Part shown: piece after piece, positions 1-14,565 of the stretch
Layout of the letters: each line of letters starts with the position of its first letter
How positions within the stretch are numbered: the stretch's first letter is position 1
Source: Neoroseomonas alkaliterrae
GTDB taxonomy: Bacteria; Pseudomonadota; Alphaproteobacteria; Acetobacterales; Acetobacteraceae
Direction of reading: 5' to 3'
Length of the DNA stretch: 64,000 nt
Assembly: GCF_014199195.1 (NCBI RefSeq)
Contig: NZ_JACIJE010000005.1
Coordinates: 62,001-126,000 of the forward strand
The notes under the pieces: model-generated
Seen by the model: the letters and a program-made list of their open reading frames with translations, nothing else
Databases searched by the model: none
What the model was told of the DNA's origin: nothing
Made by a program: the position numbers and the translations under genes

Positions 1-484
1 CAAAGGTGAAGAGGATCGAACGCCGCACACGCGGGGCAAGGCCGGCCAGAGCCTTCACGGCGTCCGTGGCGCGGTAGTGGATCAGGCTGTCCATCGCCAC
101 GACGTGGTCGAAGCTCCCAAGGCCCGGGTCGAGCATGTCACCGACCTCGAAGCGCAAGCCGCGCACGCCGTCTCCAACGCGCTCGCGCGCCACCTCCACC
201 AGCGAGCGCGAGACATCGATCGCCAGCACCTCGGCGCCGCGCCGCGCGGCCTCCAGCGCCAGCGCCCCGGTGCCGCATCCGGCATCGAGCAGCCGGAGGC
301 CGCGCATGTCCTGCGGCAACCAGCCGAGAAGCGTGGTGCGCATCGCCTCGCGCCCCGCGCGCACCGTCGCCCGGATGGCGGAAACGGGTGCATCCGAGGT
401 CAGCCGCGCCCAGGCCTCCGCCGCCGTGCGGTCGAAATAGGTCTCGATCTCGCCGCGGCGCGCGGCCCAACTGCCCGAGTTCAT
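1..484 (-). CDS. bchM: Mg-protoporphyrin IX O-methyltransferase BchM (3' end outside window)
   Basis: SAM-dependent methyltransferase that methylates the ring C propionate of Mg-protoporphyrin IX, the step after Mg insertion in bacteriochlorophyll synthesis. About 161 N-terminal residues are present; the C-terminus lies beyond base 1. The class I SAM-binding glycine motif LLDAGCGTGALALEA is visible around residue 65, followed by an acidic strand end (LAIDVS). The ATG lies one base after the bchL stop (TGAgATG), so translation is probably coupled. It is the last visible gene of the leftward bchFNBHLM unit, and this position after bchL is the usual one for bchM. Identification is from context and the SAM motif; the missing C-terminus limits certainty slightly. 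Confidence 0.9.
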   Translation of the reverse strand, partial: MNSGSWAARRGEIETYFDRTAAEAWARLTSDAPVSAIRATVRAGREAMRTTLLGWLPQDMRGLRLLDAGCGTGALALEAARRGAEVLAIDVSRSLVEVARERVGDGVRGLRFEVGDMLDPGLGSFDHVVAMDSLIHYRATDAVKALAGLAPRVRRSILFTF

Positions 485-485
485 C

Positions 486-4967
<4,482 letters not shown>

Positions 4968-4993
<26 letters not shown>

Positions 4994-6482
4994 CGTAGAG
5001 CGTCTCGAGGGTGATGGTGCGAAGCCCGCGCTCCTGCGCGAACCTTTCGGTGTTGCGGCGCGCCTTTCCGCGCACGAAGAAGGGGATCTTGCGGAGTTCG
5101 TTCTCCGCCTCGGCGGCCCAGGCAGCCGGCCCGGCGGGAATGGGCTCCGGCGGCGGGACGGCCGCCGTGCCATGGCCAAGATGCGAGGGGCCCGCGCCGT
5201 CCGCGAACTCGAAATCCTCGCGGAACATGCCGAGCAGGTGTTCCTCGAGGCCCATCATCAGCGGATGGACCCAGGTGTCGAACAGCACGTTCGCGCCCTC
5301 GAAGCCCATCTGCGGCGAATGGCGCGCCGGGAAGTCCTGCACATGCACGGGGGCCGAGATCACCGCGCAGGGAATGCCGAGGCGCTTCGCGACATGCCTT
5401 TCCATCTGCGTGCCGAGCACGAGCTCGGGCCTCAGCGCCGCGATCGCCTCCTCGACCTTCAGATAGTCGTCGGTCAGCAGGGCCTCGATCCCGTGCGCGC
5501 GCGCGGCCTCGCGCAGTTCGCGGGCGAATTCCCGGCTGTAGCTGCCGAGGCCCACCACCTCGAAGCCCAGCTCCTCCGCGCAAACCCGGGCCGCCGCGAT
5601 CGCATGGGTCGCATCGCCGAACACGAAGACGCGCTTGCCCGTCAGGTAAGTCGAGTCCACCGAGCGCGAGTACCAGGGCAGCCGGGAACTGACCGCCACC
5701 CTTCCAGCGTCGAGCCCCGCCAATGATGCGACTTCCGCCAGGAAATCCCGCGTCGCGCCGACGCCGATCGGAACCGTCCGCGTCTGCGGCATCCCGAACT
5801 GCCGCTGCAGGTAGGCAGCGGCCATGCCCGCGACCTCGGGGTAGAGCACCACGTTGAAGTCGGCCTCGCAGAGCCGCGCGAGGTCCGCCGGCGCAGCGCC
5901 CAGCGGGGCCACCACATTCACCGCGACGCCGAGCGCGCGGAGCAGACCCTCCACCTCCGTCACGTCGTCGCGATGCCGGAAGCCGAGGCTCGTCGGCCCC
6001 AGGATGTTGGCGCGCGGCGGCCCGACTTCCCGCGTGCCGCGCGGCGCGGCGAACGCCCGCACCAGGCGATAGAAGGTCTCCGCCGCGCCCCAGTTCTCCT
6101 TCTTCTGATAAGCAGGCAACTCCAGTGGCACGACCGGCACCGGAAGCCCGAGCGTGCGGGCGAGGCCGCCGGGATCGTCCTGGATGAGCTCGGCCGTGCA
6201 GGAGGCGCCGACCAGCATCGCCTCGGGCCGGAAGCGTTCGCACGCATCGCGGGCGGCATCCATGAACAGTGCGGCGGTGTCCCTCCCGAGGTCGCGCGCC
6301 TGGAAGGTCGTGTAGGTGACGGGCGGGCGCGAGGCACGCCGCTCGATCATGGTGAAGAGCAGGTCCGCGTAGGTGTCGCCCTGCGGCGCGTGCAGCACGT
6401 AATGGACACCGCGCATCGAGGCCGCGACGCGCATCGCCCCCACATGCGGCGGCCCCTCGTAGGTCCAGAGGGCGAGTTCCAT
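4968..6482 (-). CDS. bchB: Light-independent protochlorophyllide reductase subunit BchB
   Basis: Beta subunit of the NifK-like catalytic heterotetramer (BchN-BchB)2, which reduces the C17-C18 double bond of protochlorophyllide without light. It has 504 residues and begins [20 protein letters not shown], typical of the family. The [17 protein letters not shown] segment carries a conserved cysteine region near residue 95. The C-terminus has the small domain seen in BchB/ChlB. It starts three bases after the bchN stop and overlaps bchH by 26 bases at the end. Having L, N and B in one operon shows that a complete dark-operative enzyme can be made from this window. Confidence 0.96.
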
Positions 6483-6485
6483 GGC

Positions 6486-8362
<1,877 letters not shown>

Positions 8363-8540
8363 TGCTTGACTTCTCCTCCCGCGGGGCGTGGGCTAGCCGG
8401 GCACCGAGAAGCCGCGTCCAGGCGGCGGATCGCACCGGGGAAACGGGCCAGAACCATGCATCTCTTGAAGGACTGCGAGTCATCCGGCCCTCCCTCGGCG
8501 GCGTGCTGGCTCAGGGAGGCTAAGTGTCGCGGCGATCGAG

Positions 8541-8574
8541 TGTCAAGGAAGATTGACGTATTGATTCCTTGACA
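8541..8574. promoter_or_regulatory. Inverted repeat operator in the bchF/ppaA divergent promoter
   Basis: Perfect 10-bp arms TGTCAAGGAA (8541-8550) and TTCCTTGACA (8565-8574) are separated by 14 bases. Each arm contains a TTGACA hexamer reading outward, one toward bchF and one toward ppaA, so both promoters could use an arm as the -35 box. No strong -10 box is evident 17 bases downstream on either side. The first arm with its flank, TGTC-N10-GACG, differs from the known PpsR/CrtJ consensus TGTN12ACA at one position. I infer an operator for PpsR, whose gene lies just downstream. Binding is not shown by the sequence. Confidence 0.65.
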
Positions 8575-8615
8575 TCCGCGCGCCCAGGGAATGAAGTCGG
8601 CAAGGGAGAGACTTC

Positions 8616-9560
8616 ATGGCCGCTAAGCCGATGACCGGTCACGAACGCAGTAGCGAGGCCGAGGCGGCGGGCAGCGAGGCTGCACCCCTATTCCCACCGG
8701 CTTCCGAGATTCGCGTCACCGTCCCTCCGGCCGCGACCTCGGCCTCCGAAACCGCCGCCGCGGCCGTCAAGCGGCGCAGGCACCGCGTCTCGGTGATCGC
8801 GCGCACGCTCGAGACCGACATCATCCCGCGCCTGATGCTCGCGCACCGCGCGGCCTCGCCCGCCGCCTATCTCGACAGCCGCGTCACCGACGCGCCCACC
8901 GAGGCGGACATCGAGGCGGTGCTCGGCCTCGCGATGCGTGCCGACCTGCAGGGCGCGCTCGCCTATCTCGAGGCGCTGCGCGCGCGCGGCCTCGGGCTCG
9001 AGCGCCTCTACATCGAACTCCTCGCCCCGGTCGCGCGCAGGCTCGGCGTGATGTGGGAGGAGGATCTCTGCGACTTCACCGCGGTCACAATCGGCCTGTC
9101 CTGCCTGCACCAGATCGTGCGCGAATACAGCCCGACCTTCGTCACGCGCACGCCCCGCGCCGAGCCCGACCGGCGCGCGCTGCTCGCGACCATGCCGGGC
9201 GAGCAGCACAGTTTCGGCCTGCTCGTCGTCGAGCAGTTCTTCCGCGGCGCCGGCTGGGATGTGTGGTCCGGCTCCGGCGCCGACCGGGCCGAGATCATCG
9301 AGGCCGTGAGCCGCGTCTGGTTCGGTGTCGCCGGCTTCTCGATCGCGAGCGAGATGCACCTGAACGGCCTCGCGATGCTGATCCGCGATGTCCGCCGCGC
9401 CTCGCGCAATGCCGGTCTCGGCATCCTGGTCGGCGGGCCACTCTTCCTCGAGAAGCCCGAACTGGTGGGGCTGGTCGGCGCCGACGCCACCGCCACCGAC
9501 GGGCGCGACGCCACGCTCCAGGCCGAGACCCTGCTGGCCCTGCTCGGGCGGCAAGTCTGA
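8616..9560 (+). CDS. ppaA: Cobalamin-binding photosynthesis regulator PpaA/AerR
   Basis: PpaA/AerR proteins bind B12 and act as light- and redox-responsive antirepressors of PpsR/CrtJ. The protein has 314 residues: a low-complexity N-terminal part, a helical region around residues 75-175 typical of the B12 cap domain, and a C-terminal B12-binding Rossmann-like domain. The motif GEQHSFGLLVVEQFF supplies the histidine expected to ligate cobalt, in place of the full DxHxxG motif. The later GGPLF is the glycine turn of the fold. The ATG is preceded by AGGGAGAG. It lies directly upstream of ppsR, the conserved order in purple bacteria, and divergent from bchF. Confidence 0.9.
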   Translation: MAAKPMTGHERSSEAEAAGSEAAPLFPPASEIRVTVPPAATSASETAAAAVKRRRHRVSVIARTLETDIIPRLMLAHRAASPAAYLDSRVTDAPTEADIEAVLGLAMRADLQGALAYLEALRARGLGLERLYIELLAPVARRLGVMWEEDLCDFTAVTIGLSCLHQIVREYSPTFVTRTPRAEPDRRALLATMPGEQHSFGLLVVEQFFRGAGWDVWSGSGADRAEIIEAVSRVWFGVAGFSIASEMHLNGLAMLIRDVRRASRNAGLGILVGGPLFLEKPELVGLVGADATATDGRDATLQAETLLALLGRQV

Positions 9561-9654
9561 TGCGGCGCCGGGGCCACACCCCGCCGATCGTTCCGCAAGC
9601 CGCGGCGAATCCTGCGCCTTTGCTTGGATTCGGCCGGTTGCGGGGGCCGGGCCA

Positions 9655-11121
9655 ATGAATAGAAATGGGGAGACGAGGAAGGAAAAGGCGGACCGCGCGG
9701 TGAAGTCCTTCAGCACGCCACGGAAGACCGTCGGGGATCTGGATGCGGATGCCGCCGCCGCGCTGATCAGCGCCGCCGCCGACATCGCGCTGATCCTCGA
9801 TGCCGAGGGCATCATCCGGGATGTCGCCTTCAGCAGCGCCGAGCTCGCCGCGGAATTCGTGGCGCATGGCTCCTGGCTCGGCCAGCCCTGGATCGAGACC
9901 GTCGCGCGGGACAGCCGGCCCAAGGTCGAGGAACTCACCCAGGGCGCGGCGCCCCAGGGGTCGCGCTGGCGCCACGTCAATCAGTTGTCGGGTGACGGCA
10001 ACTCGGTGCCGATCCTCTATTCCACGGCGCCGATCGGCAAGGCCGGCCGCATCGTCGTGTTCGGGCGCGACCTGCGCCCCGTCTCGCGGCTGCAGCAGCG
10101 CCTCGTCGAGGTGCAGCAATCCATGGAGCGCGACTATTCGCGCCTGCGCCAGGCCGAGACGCGCTACCGCCTGCTGTTCCAGATGTCGCCCGACCCCGTC
10201 CTGATCCTGGACGGGACCACACAGCGCGTCACCGAGGCCAACCCGGCCGCCCTGCGCCTCTTCGGCAAGGAACCGCGGCGCGCCGTCGGACGGCCGATCA
10301 CCGAGATCCTCACACCCGACACGCGCCCGGCCGTGCAGGCTCTGCTCGCCGCCGTGCGCACCGCCGGCCGGGGCGACGACGTGCCCGCACGCCTCGCCGA
10401 GGGCGAGGCGGAGGTGAGCATCTCGGCCTCCACCTTCCGGCAGGAAGGCGCGCTGTTCTACCTGGTCCGCATCGCGATGTCGGACCCCGGCGCGGTCGCC
10501 CTGCCCCCGGCCAAGACGCAGCTTCTCAAGCTGATCGACGCGGTGCCCGACGCCTTCGTGGTGGCCGGGCCGGACGGGCGCATCGTCACCGCCAACGCCG
10601 CCTTCCTCGACATGATCGAGCTGGCCTCCGAGGACCAGGTGCGCGGCGAACCGCTCGACCGCTGGCTCGGCGCGCAGGATGTCGAGACCGAGGTGCTGCT
10701 CGGCCATCTGCGCAACCGCGGCTCGGTGCGCCTCTACAGTTCGACGCTGCGCGGCGAGCACGGGCTGCGCACGGAGGTCGAGATATCGGCCGTCACGGTC
10801 ATGAGCGGCGGCAAGCCGTGCTTCGGCTTCTCGATCCGCGACGTCGGCGCGCGCCTCCGCCCGCCGCCGAGCACCGGCATCCGCCCCACCCGATCGGTCG
10901 AGCAGCTCACCGAGCTGATCGGCCGCGTGCCGCTCAAGGACCTGGTGCGCGAGGCGACGGATGCGATCGAGCGCCTGTGCATCGAGGCCGCGCTGGAGCT
11001 CTCCGGCGACAACCGCGCTGCCGCGGCCGAGATGCTCGGCCTGTCGCGACAGAGCCTTTACGTGAAGCTTCGCCGCTATGGCCTCGGCGACCTCGGGGCC
11101 GAGCCGGGCGAGGCGGGATAG
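9655..11121 (+). CDS. ppsR: Photosynthesis gene repressor PpsR/CrtJ
   Basis: Redox-responsive repressor of bch, crt and puc genes. The 488-residue product has an N-terminal PAS-like region (about 45-150), a coiled linker (about 150-180), two further PAS domains (about 180-290 and 300-400) and a C-terminal Fis-type helix-turn-helix (about 440-480, AAAEMLGLSRQSLYVKLRRY). Only two cysteines are present, about residues 389 and 442; the second is in the DNA-binding domain, as in CrtJ. A GTG at 9700, preceded by AGGAAGGAAAAGG, is an alternative start giving 473 residues, closer to the usual length. It sits between ppaA and bchG, as in many purple bacteria. Confidence 0.92.
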   Translation: MNRNGETRKEKADRAVKSFSTPRKTVGDLDADAAAALISAAADIALILDAEGIIRDVAFSSAELAAEFVAHGSWLGQPWIETVARDSRPKVEELTQGAAPQGSRWRHVNQLSGDGNSVPILYSTAPIGKAGRIVVFGRDLRPVSRLQQRLVEVQQSMERDYSRLRQAETRYRLLFQMSPDPVLILDGTTQRVTEANPAALRLFGKEPRRAVGRPITEILTPDTRPAVQALLAAVRTAGRGDDVPARLAEGEAEVSISASTFRQEGALFYLVRIAMSDPGAVALPPAKTQLLKLIDAVPDAFVVAGPDGRIVTANAAFLDMIELASEDQVRGEPLDRWLGAQDVETEVLLGHLRNRGSVRLYSSTLRGEHGLRTEVEISAVTVMSGGKPCFGFSIRDVGARLRPPPSTGIRPTRSVEQLTELIGRVPLKDLVREATDAIERLCIEAALELSGDNRAAAAEMLGLSRQSLYVKLRRYGLGDLGAEPGEAG

Positions 11122-11128
11122 GGGCCGG

Positions 11129-12052
11129 GTGTCGGGCCGCGCAGAACTCGACGCCGCGCCCGCCACGCAAACCCGCGCCTACCCTGCGCCCGGGGCGGTG
11201 CTGGAACTGCTCAAGCCCATCACCTGGTTCCCGCCCATGTGGGCCTTCCTGTGCGGCGCGGTGGCTTCGGGCGCCGCCTTCGGCGAGGCGTGGCTGCTGA
11301 TCGCCGCGGGCATCCTCCTCGCCGGGCCGCTGGTCTGCGGCATGAGCCAGGCCGTGAACGACTGGTTCGACCGCCATGTGGATGCGATCAACGAGCCGCA
11401 GAGGCCGATCCCTTCGGGCCGCATGCCCGGCCGCTGGGGGTTGTGGGTGGCCGTGGCCTGGACCGGCGTCTCGCTCGCCTGGGGCGCGATGCTCGGCGCC
11501 TGGGGCCTGATCGCCACGGCCTGCGGCGTCGCGCTGGCCTGGGCCTATTCGGCGCCGCCGCTGCGGCTGAAGGCGAATGGCTGGTGGGGCAACCTCGCCT
11601 GCGGCCTCGCCTATGAAAGCCTGCCCTGGATCACCGCCGCAGCGGTGCTGACGCAGGCGGCGCCGAGGCCCGCGGTGCTCGCGATCGCGCTGCTCTACGG
11701 CCTCGCCGCGCACGGGATCATGACGCTGAACGACTTCAAGGCGATCGAGGGCGACCGCCGCAGCGGCATCCGCTCGCTGCCCGTGATGCTGGGGCCGGAG
11801 CGCGCGGCGCGCGTCGCCTGCTGGTTCATGGCGGTCCCGCAGGCGGTGGTGGTGGCACTGCTGCTCGCGATGGCCGCGCCGCTGGAAGCCGCGATTGTCG
11901 CCGCGCTGCTCGCCGGGCAGGCCTGGGCCATGCGGCGCATGCTGACCGACCCGAGGCGGCTCGCCCCCTGGTACAACGGCACGGGCGTCGTGCAATTCGT
12001 GCTCGGGATGCTGGCGAGCGCCTTCGCCCTGCGCGCGGGGGCCGGGCTGTGA
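11129..12052 (+). CDS. bchG: Bacteriochlorophyll synthase BchG
   Basis: UbiA-type prenyltransferase that esterifies bacteriochlorophyllide a with geranylgeranyl or phytyl diphosphate in the membrane. The 307-residue protein has the family segment LELLKPITWFPPMWAFLCG near the N-terminus, the first Asp-rich motif NDWFDRHVDAIN, the second motif NDFKAIEGDRRSG, and about eight hydrophobic helices. I chose the GTG at 11129, eight bases after the ppsR stop, because the upstream ATG (11078) lies inside ppsR and adds residues not found in relatives. The stop overlaps the next gene as GTGA. It is probably transcribed with ppaA and ppsR. Confidence 0.94.
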   Translation: MSGRAELDAAPATQTRAYPAPGAVLELLKPITWFPPMWAFLCGAVASGAAFGEAWLLIAAGILLAGPLVCGMSQAVNDWFDRHVDAINEPQRPIPSGRMPGRWGLWVAVAWTGVSLAWGAMLGAWGLIATACGVALAWAYSAPPLRLKANGWWGNLACGLAYESLPWITAAAVLTQAAPRPAVLAIALLYGLAAHGIMTLNDFKAIEGDRRSGIRSLPVMLGPERAARVACWFMAVPQAVVVALLLAMAAPLEAAIVAALLAGQAWAMRRMLTDPRRLAPWYNGTGVVQFVLGMLASAFALRAGAGL

Positions 12053-13362
12053 CGGCGCGCGGCCTCTCCTGGGGTGGCATCCTGCGCGTCGGCCTCGTGC
12101 AGACCGCACTCGGCGCGGTGGTGGTGCTGACCACCTCGGCGCTGAACCGCGTGATGGTGGTCGAACTCGCCCTGCCCGCCACTCTGCCGGGGCTGCTCGT
12201 CGGCATCCACTACGCGCTGCAGATGCTGCGGCCGCGCTGGGGCTACGGCTCCGACATGGGCGGCCGGCGCACGCCCTGGATCCTGGGCGGGATCGCGGTT
12301 CTGGCCCTGGGCGGGCTTCTCGCGGCCTGCGCGACCGCGCTGATGGGGGTTGCGCTGTGGCCGGGGGTGGCGCTGGCGGCGGTCGCCTTCGCGCTGATCG
12401 GCCTCGGCGCCGGCGCGGGCGGGACATCGCTGCTCGTGCTGCTCGCCGCGCGCGTGGACGAGGCGCGGCGCGCCGCGGCGGCCTCCATCGTCTGGATCAT
12501 GATGATCGCGGGCTTCGTGCTGACCACCGCGATCGCCGGGCGCTTCCTCGATCCCTACACGCCGGAGCGGCTGATCGCCGTCTCTGCCTGCGTCTCGGTC
12601 ATCGCCATGCTCGTCGCCACGCTCGGCGTCATCGGCATCGAGGGCCCGGCCGCGGCGCGCGCGGCGCCCGAACCGGCCAGCAAGCCGCCCTTCCGCCAGG
12701 CGCTCGCCGAGGTCTGGGCGGAACCGGAGGCGCGCCGCTTCACCGTGTTCATCTTCCTCTCCATGCTCGCCTACAGCGCGCAGGACCTCATCCTCGAACC
12801 CTTCGCCGGCACCGTCTTCGGCCGCACGCTCGGGCAGAGCACGCAACTCTCCTCGCTGCAGAACGCCGGGACGCTGATCGGCATGATCCTCGTCGCGGTG
12901 GTCGGCTCGGCCTTTGGCGGGCGCTTCGCGCACACGCTGCGCGGCTGGGTGGTGGGCGGCTGCCTGTTCGCCGCGGCAGTGCTGGCGCTGCTCGCCGCGA
13001 GCCCGATGCTCGGCGAGGCCTTCCCGCTCGCCGCCGCCTTCTTCGCGCTCGGCCTCGGCAACGGTGTCTTCGCGGCGGCCGCGGTGGCCTCGATGATGAA
13101 GATGGTCGGCGAAGGCCGCGGCCGGCGCGAGGGCACGCGCATGGGCCTCTGGGGCGCGGCGCAGGCGGTCGCCTTCGGCATCGGCGGCCTCGCCGGCGCG
13201 GCAGCGGTGGATGTCGCGCGCCTCGCCCTCGGTGCGCCGGACGCCGCCTATGCCCTCGTCTTCGCGGTGGATGCCGGGCTGTTCGTGGCCGCCGGCATCC
13301 TCGGCGCGCGCATCGGGCGCGCGCGCCGGGCGGCCTTCGGCCCGATGGTCGCGGCGCGATAG
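12049..13362 (+). CDS. PucC/LhaA-family MFS transporter (Bch2-like)
   Basis: Twelve-helix MFS-like membrane protein of the BCD/PucC family, whose members help assemble light-harvesting complexes or handle bacteriochlorophyll. The 437-residue product has LNRVMVVELALPATLPGLLV, then RPRWGYGSDMGGRRTPWILG, a motif shared by PucC, LhaA and the Bch2 (orf428) protein. The position between bchG and bchP is the one occupied by bch2 in Rhodobacter. It starts with GTG overlapping the bchG stop. The exact role of Bch2 proteins is not settled, so I give no symbol. Confidence 0.88.
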   Translation: MTARGLSWGGILRVGLVQTALGAVVVLTTSALNRVMVVELALPATLPGLLVGIHYALQMLRPRWGYGSDMGGRRTPWILGGIAVLALGGLLAACATALMGVALWPGVALAAVAFALIGLGAGAGGTSLLVLLAARVDEARRAAAASIVWIMMIAGFVLTTAIAGRFLDPYTPERLIAVSACVSVIAMLVATLGVIGIEGPAAARAAPEPASKPPFRQALAEVWAEPEARRFTVFIFLSMLAYSAQDLILEPFAGTVFGRTLGQSTQLSSLQNAGTLIGMILVAVVGSAFGGRFAHTLRGWVVGGCLFAAAVLALLAASPMLGEAFPLAAAFFALGLGNGVFAAAAVASMMKMVGEGRGRREGTRMGLWGAAQAVAFGIGGLAGAAAVDVARLALGAPDAAYALVFAVDAGLFVAAGILGARIGRARRAAFGPMVAAR

Positions 13363-13377
13363 GCCGGGGAGGACAGG

Positions 13378-14565
13378 ATGCAGGCCCATGACCCCTTCGA
13401 TGTCGTGGTGGTCGGCGGCGGCCCTGCCGGCGCCACCGCGGCCGAGGATCTCGCCCGCGGCGGGCGGCGGGTCGCGCTGCTCGACCGTGCCGGGCGCATC
13501 AAGCCCTGCGGCGGCGCCATCCCGCCCCGCCTCGTGCGCGACTTCGCCATCCCCGACCACATCATCTGCGCGCGGGTGAACAGCGCGCGCATGATCGCGC
13601 CCTCCGCCAGGACCGTGGACATGCCGATCGAGGGCAATGGCTATGTCGCCATGGTGGACCGCGAGCATTTCGACGAATTCCTGCGCGCCCGCGCCGCGCA
13701 TGAGGGCGCCGTCCGGTTCACCGGCACCTTCGAGGCCATCGAACGCGAGGCGGACGGCAGCCCCGTCGTCGTCTTCGAGGACAAGGACGGCGCCTTCCAT
13801 CGCCTGCGCACGCGCCTCGTGATCGGCGCCGATGGCGCGCGCTCGAAGGTGGCGAAGCAGGAGGTGCCGGCGGCGGCGAAGATCCCCTTCGTCTTCGCCT
13901 ATCACGAGATCATCGAGGCACCCGCCCCTTCCGATGCCTACGACCCTCGGCGCTGCGACGTCTTCTACCAGGGCAAGCATTCGCCGGATTTCTATTCCTG
14001 GATCTTTCCCCACGGCGCCACGGCGAGCATCGGCACGGGCTCGGCGCAGAAGGGCTTCGCGCTGCGCGCCTCGATCGCCGAACTGCGCCGGACCACGGGC
14101 CTCGACGCCGCGCGCACGATCCGCCACGAAGGCGCGCCCATCCCGATGAAGCCGGCGAGGCGCTGGGACAATGGGCGCGACGTGCTGCTCGCCGGCGATG
14201 CCGCGGGCGTGGTGGCCCCAGCCTCGGGCGAGGGCATCTACTACGCCATGCTCGGCGGTCGCCTTGCCGCCGAAGCCTGCGAAGCCTGCCTAGCGACCGG
14301 CGACGCCCGCGCGCTGAAGCTCGCGCGCAAGCGCTTCATGAAGGGCCACGGCACGGTCTTCATGATCCTCGGGATCATGCAGTACTTCTGGTACTCCTCG
14401 GAGAATCGGCGCGAGAAGTTCGTGAAGATCTGCGCCGACAAGGACGTGCAGCGCCTGACCTGGGAATCCTACATGAACAAGGAACTGGTGCGGCGCGACC
14501 CGATGGCTCATGTGCGGATCTTCTTCAAGGACCTCGCGCATCTCTTCGGCTTCGCGCGGGCATGA
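13378..14565 (+). CDS. bchP: Geranylgeranyl diphosphate reductase BchP
   Basis: FAD enzyme that reduces the geranylgeranyl tail of bacteriochlorophyll (or its diphosphate) to phytyl. It has 395 residues. The dinucleotide-binding motif VVGGGPAGATAAEDLARGG is at residues 11-29, followed by KPCGGAIPPRLV, which is characteristic of ChlP/BchP. The second FAD motif is DVLLAGDAAGVVAPASGEGI. An SD-like GGGAGG precedes the start closely. It lies 15 bases after the PucC-family gene, and its stop overlaps the hemC start as ATGA. This is the usual bchG-bch2-bchP order. Confidence 0.96.
   Translation: MQAHDPFDVVVVGGGPAGATAAEDLARGGRRVALLDRAGRIKPCGGAIPPRLVRDFAIPDHIICARVNSARMIAPSARTVDMPIEGNGYVAMVDREHFDEFLRARAAHEGAVRFTGTFEAIEREADGSPVVVFEDKDGAFHRLRTRLVIGADGARSKVAKQEVPAAAKIPFVFAYHEIIEAPAPSDAYDPRRCDVFYQGKHSPDFYSWIFPHGATASIGTGSAQKGFALRASIAELRRTTGLDAARTIRHEGAPIPMKPARRWDNGRDVLLAGDAAGVVAPASGEGIYYAMLGGRLAAEACEACLATGDARALKLARKRFMKGHGTVFMILGIMQYFWYSSENRREKFVKICADKDVQRLTWESYMNKELVRRDPMAHVRIFFKDLAHLFGFARA

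Noticed and set aside
8524-8558. Additional PpsR sites of the exact form TGTN12ACA in the bchF-ppaA gap
   Set aside because: TGTC occurs twice (8525, 8541), but neither is followed at the right distance by ACA; only a one-mismatch site was found, reported with the inverted repeat.
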